Assembly (NCBI GenBank): GCA_964527565.1
Contig: CAZGOY010000011.1
Span: forward strand, 21,287-85,286
Source of the DNA: JAGXQV01 sp964527565
Lineage (GTDB): Bacteria; Pseudomonadota; Gammaproteobacteria; Burkholderiales; Sulfuricellaceae
DNA: 64,000 bases
Reading direction: 5' to 3'
Every line of letters begins with the position of its first letter. Position 1 is the first letter of the stretch. A program made the translations under genes and the position numbers. Below, piece by piece: positions 63,510 to 64,000 of the stretch. Below the pieces are notes generated by a model that had not been told where the DNA came from, made no database searches, and saw only the letters and a program-made list of their open reading frames with translations.

Positions 63510-63917
63510 ATGGCATCGAAATGGCATGGCAAGCAGTGCCCCCTTTGTAACGAGGGAACCCTGCGCGACGGCAAGCTCAAGCGGCAGCTTGAGTACCGCG
63601 GTCGAATCTTTGAATCGACTGTCAAAGGGGCGTTCTGCAACCACTGTGCGGATGGGTTCCCCGAACACAACGAGCAGGAAGAGGCGGCATGGCTGGCGTT
63701 CCGCGACAAGGTGGACGCCGAAGAGATTGCCGAATTGGCGCGCATCCGCAAGAAGCTGGGCCTGACCCAGCAGGAAGCCGCAAGACTAGCAGGCGGCGGC
63801 AAGAACGCATTCTCCCGCTACGAGCGCGGTCAGGCGAAACCGATGGCGGCCGTGGTCAACCTGTTCCGCTTGCTGGATCGCCATCCCGATTTATTGCAGG
63901 AGTTGCGGGCCGGGTAG
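63510..63917 (+). CDS. mqsA: MqsA-type antitoxin
   Basis: 135 residues. N-terminal zinc domain with CPLC and CNHC, and a C-terminal Xre-type helix-turn-helix (LGLTQQEAARLAGGGKNAFSR). Binds MqsR and represses the mqsRA operator. The intact pair lies immediately beside the GGDEF remnant. Confidence 0.95.
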   Translation: MASKWHGKQCPLCNEGTLRDGKLKRQLEYRGRIFESTVKGAFCNHCADGFPEHNEQEEAAWLAFRDKVDAEEIAELARIRKKLGLTQQEAARLAGGGKNAFSRYERGQAKPMAAVVNLFRLLDRHPDLLQELRAG

Positions 63918-63921
63918 CCGG

Positions 63922-64000
63922 TTAAATGACCCTGGCCCCCTTGATCAAGTCGCGTTCTTCCTCGGACGCGCACCGGGATTCGAGACCCACACCGACCGGA
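63922..64000 (-). CDS. Possible 3' end of a gene running in from the right edge
   Basis: Minus-strand frame gives VGLESRCASEEERDLIKGAR then VI and stop TAA at 63922. The 25 codons have no stops and a plausible polar composition, but are too few for identification. Convergent with mqsA, 4 bases away. Low confidence. Confidence 0.3.
   Translation of the reverse strand, partial: PVGVGLESRCASEEERDLIKGARVI

Noticed and set aside
63958..63990. tRNA T-arm-like sequence GGGATTCGAGACCC near the right edge
   Set aside because: The loop lacks the proper TTC-R-A spacing with a G at the stem end, and no acceptor or anticodon arm is visible.

Overview
The window looks like a chromosome segment of a high-GC betaproteobacterium, probably in or near the Nitrosomonadales. 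This is an inference from gene order (hemA-prfA-prmC on one side, glmM-folP-ftsH-rlmE/yhbY on the other), from two type II secretion (T2SS) loci, and from GC-rich codon use. No rRNA, tRNA or CRISPR array was recognised. The longest stretch without an intact gene is about 280 bases (62932-63208), and it holds a diguanylate cyclase remnant and the mqsRA promoter.

Layout. 1-2893: a CHASE2 sensor gene (cut by the window edge) and a FecR-like secreted protein, divergent from a Crp/Fnr regulator with a CRP-like palindrome between them. 2903-12973: T2SS locus 1 on the minus strand, transcribed gspE-F-G-H-I-J-K-L-M-D. 13064-16498: prmC, prfA, a small orphan gene and hemA. 16627-40444: a surface-glycan island with several GT2 and one GT4 glycosyltransferases, methyltransferases, acyltransferases, a GtrA/GtrB-like pair, a 1257-residue deacetylase plus three-glycosyltransferase fusion, a Wzm/Wzt ABC exporter, and three exported proteins of unknown role. 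A FitAB-like toxin-antitoxin cassette inside this island is flanked by 96-bp imperfect direct repeats. 40453-46698: a stand-alone gspC-like gene, then glmM, folP, ftsH, rlmE and yhbY. 46742-62931: T2SS locus 2, as gspC-D-E on the minus strand and gspG-H-I-J-K-L-M-N on the plus strand.

T2SS locus 2 is heavily interrupted. A four-gene type III restriction-modification cassette sits between gspG and gspH, a PIN-domain pair sits between gspK and gspL, and gspF is missing from its expected place after gspE, where a small two-gene module lies instead. Locus 1 has gspF but no gspC in its operon, so the two sets may complement each other or recruit unlinked components. The right end holds a decayed GGDEF fragment and an mqsRA toxin-antitoxin pair.

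The most unusual sequence-level observation is a REP-like inverted repeat (arms of the type GTGGGAGCGGCCTTGGCC) present three times. One copy is intergenic. The other two lie in-frame inside the first codons of the two secretin genes, in opposite orientation relative to the genes, so palindromic repeat DNA appears to be translated ahead of both secretin signal sequences.
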